From: JAENVT01 sp031412355
GTDB taxonomy: Bacteria > Actinomycetota > Acidimicrobiia > Acidimicrobiales > Ilumatobacteraceae
Assembly: GCA_031412355.1 (NCBI GenBank)
Contig: JANOCR010000363.1
Coordinates: forward strand, 1-13,177
Direction: 5' to 3'
Length of the DNA stretch: 13,177 bases
Of the stretch, positions 13,137 through 13,177 are shown piece by piece. The translations under genes were made by a program, and so were the position numbers. Under the pieces are notes generated by a model that ran no database searches, was not told the origin of the DNA, and worked only from the letters and a program-made list of their open reading frames with translations. The first letter of the stretch is position 1. Each line of letters opens with the position of its first letter.

Positions 13137-13177
13137 CAGTACGGACAGAACGGCGTTGGGGCGTGTGACGGCGCCGG

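Larger units (their letters stand above)
12911..13177. other. Non-coding stretch at the right end with repeats
   Basis: No frame here shows a start, codon bias or recognisable domain that I would call a gene. It contains a possible terminator hairpin, two direct copies and one inverted partial copy of a 20-bp element, and a 13-bp direct repeat (TGAGGGCGATGGG). It is G-rich on the plus strand towards the end. The window stops before the next gene appears. Confidence 0.5.

Overview
The window is GC-rich chromosomal DNA with strong G/C preference at third codon positions, GTG starts and several genes lacking a Shine-Dalgarno sequence. A small DUF6027-like protein (a family I recall mainly from actinomycetes), a possible HspR-type site before lon, and a long-chain acyl-CoA ligase next to a thiolase all point to a high-GC actinobacterium. 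An Acidimicrobiia (Ilumatobacter-like) origin is my best guess, but it is inference. I see no rRNA, tRNA, CRISPR array, phage gene, transposase or recognisable defence gene.

Layout. (1) 1-787: the 3' part of an arginase/agmatinase-family gene with an in-frame TAG, overlapping tail-to-tail a SpoU/TrmH RNA methyltransferase (757-1515, minus). (2) 1516-1672: a divergent intergenic region with a 45-nt nested hairpin and a second inverted repeat, leading into a class III aminotransferase (1673-2893). This is translationally coupled by a GTGA overlap to a secreted pectinacetylesterase/Notum-like lipoprotein (2890-4053). (3) 4074-5691: a DUF6027-like gene (minus) and a ferredoxin reductase-type flavoprotein (plus), divergent across 37 bp. 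(4) 5739-8060: Lon protease, preceded by a HAIR-like element. (5) 8108-9781: a GABA-transaminase-like class III aminotransferase and a MarR regulator, 3 nt apart. (6) 9803-12910: a long-chain acyl-CoA synthetase (minus) divergent from a thiolase (plus), with a perfect 15-bp palindrome between them. (7) 12911-13177: no gene, but short direct and inverted repeats.

How the genes may work together. The synthetase and thiolase would catalyse the first and last steps of fatty-acid beta-oxidation. The ureohydrolase and the two class III aminotransferases could belong to agmatine/putrescine/GABA or guanidinobutyrate breakdown, but substrates cannot be read from sequence and the ureohydrolase looks broken. 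Lon is housekeeping proteolysis. The MarR gene probably regulates its own unit or a neighbour.

Most of the window is ordinary metabolism and I do not see a convincing new multi-gene system. The items that deserve a second look are regulatory or structural: the interrupted ureohydrolase, the nested hairpin, the aminotransferase-esterase coupling, the palindrome in the fatty-acid locus, the repeats at the right end, and a recurring -10 box placed 6-8 nt before start codons, which suggests leaderless transcripts.
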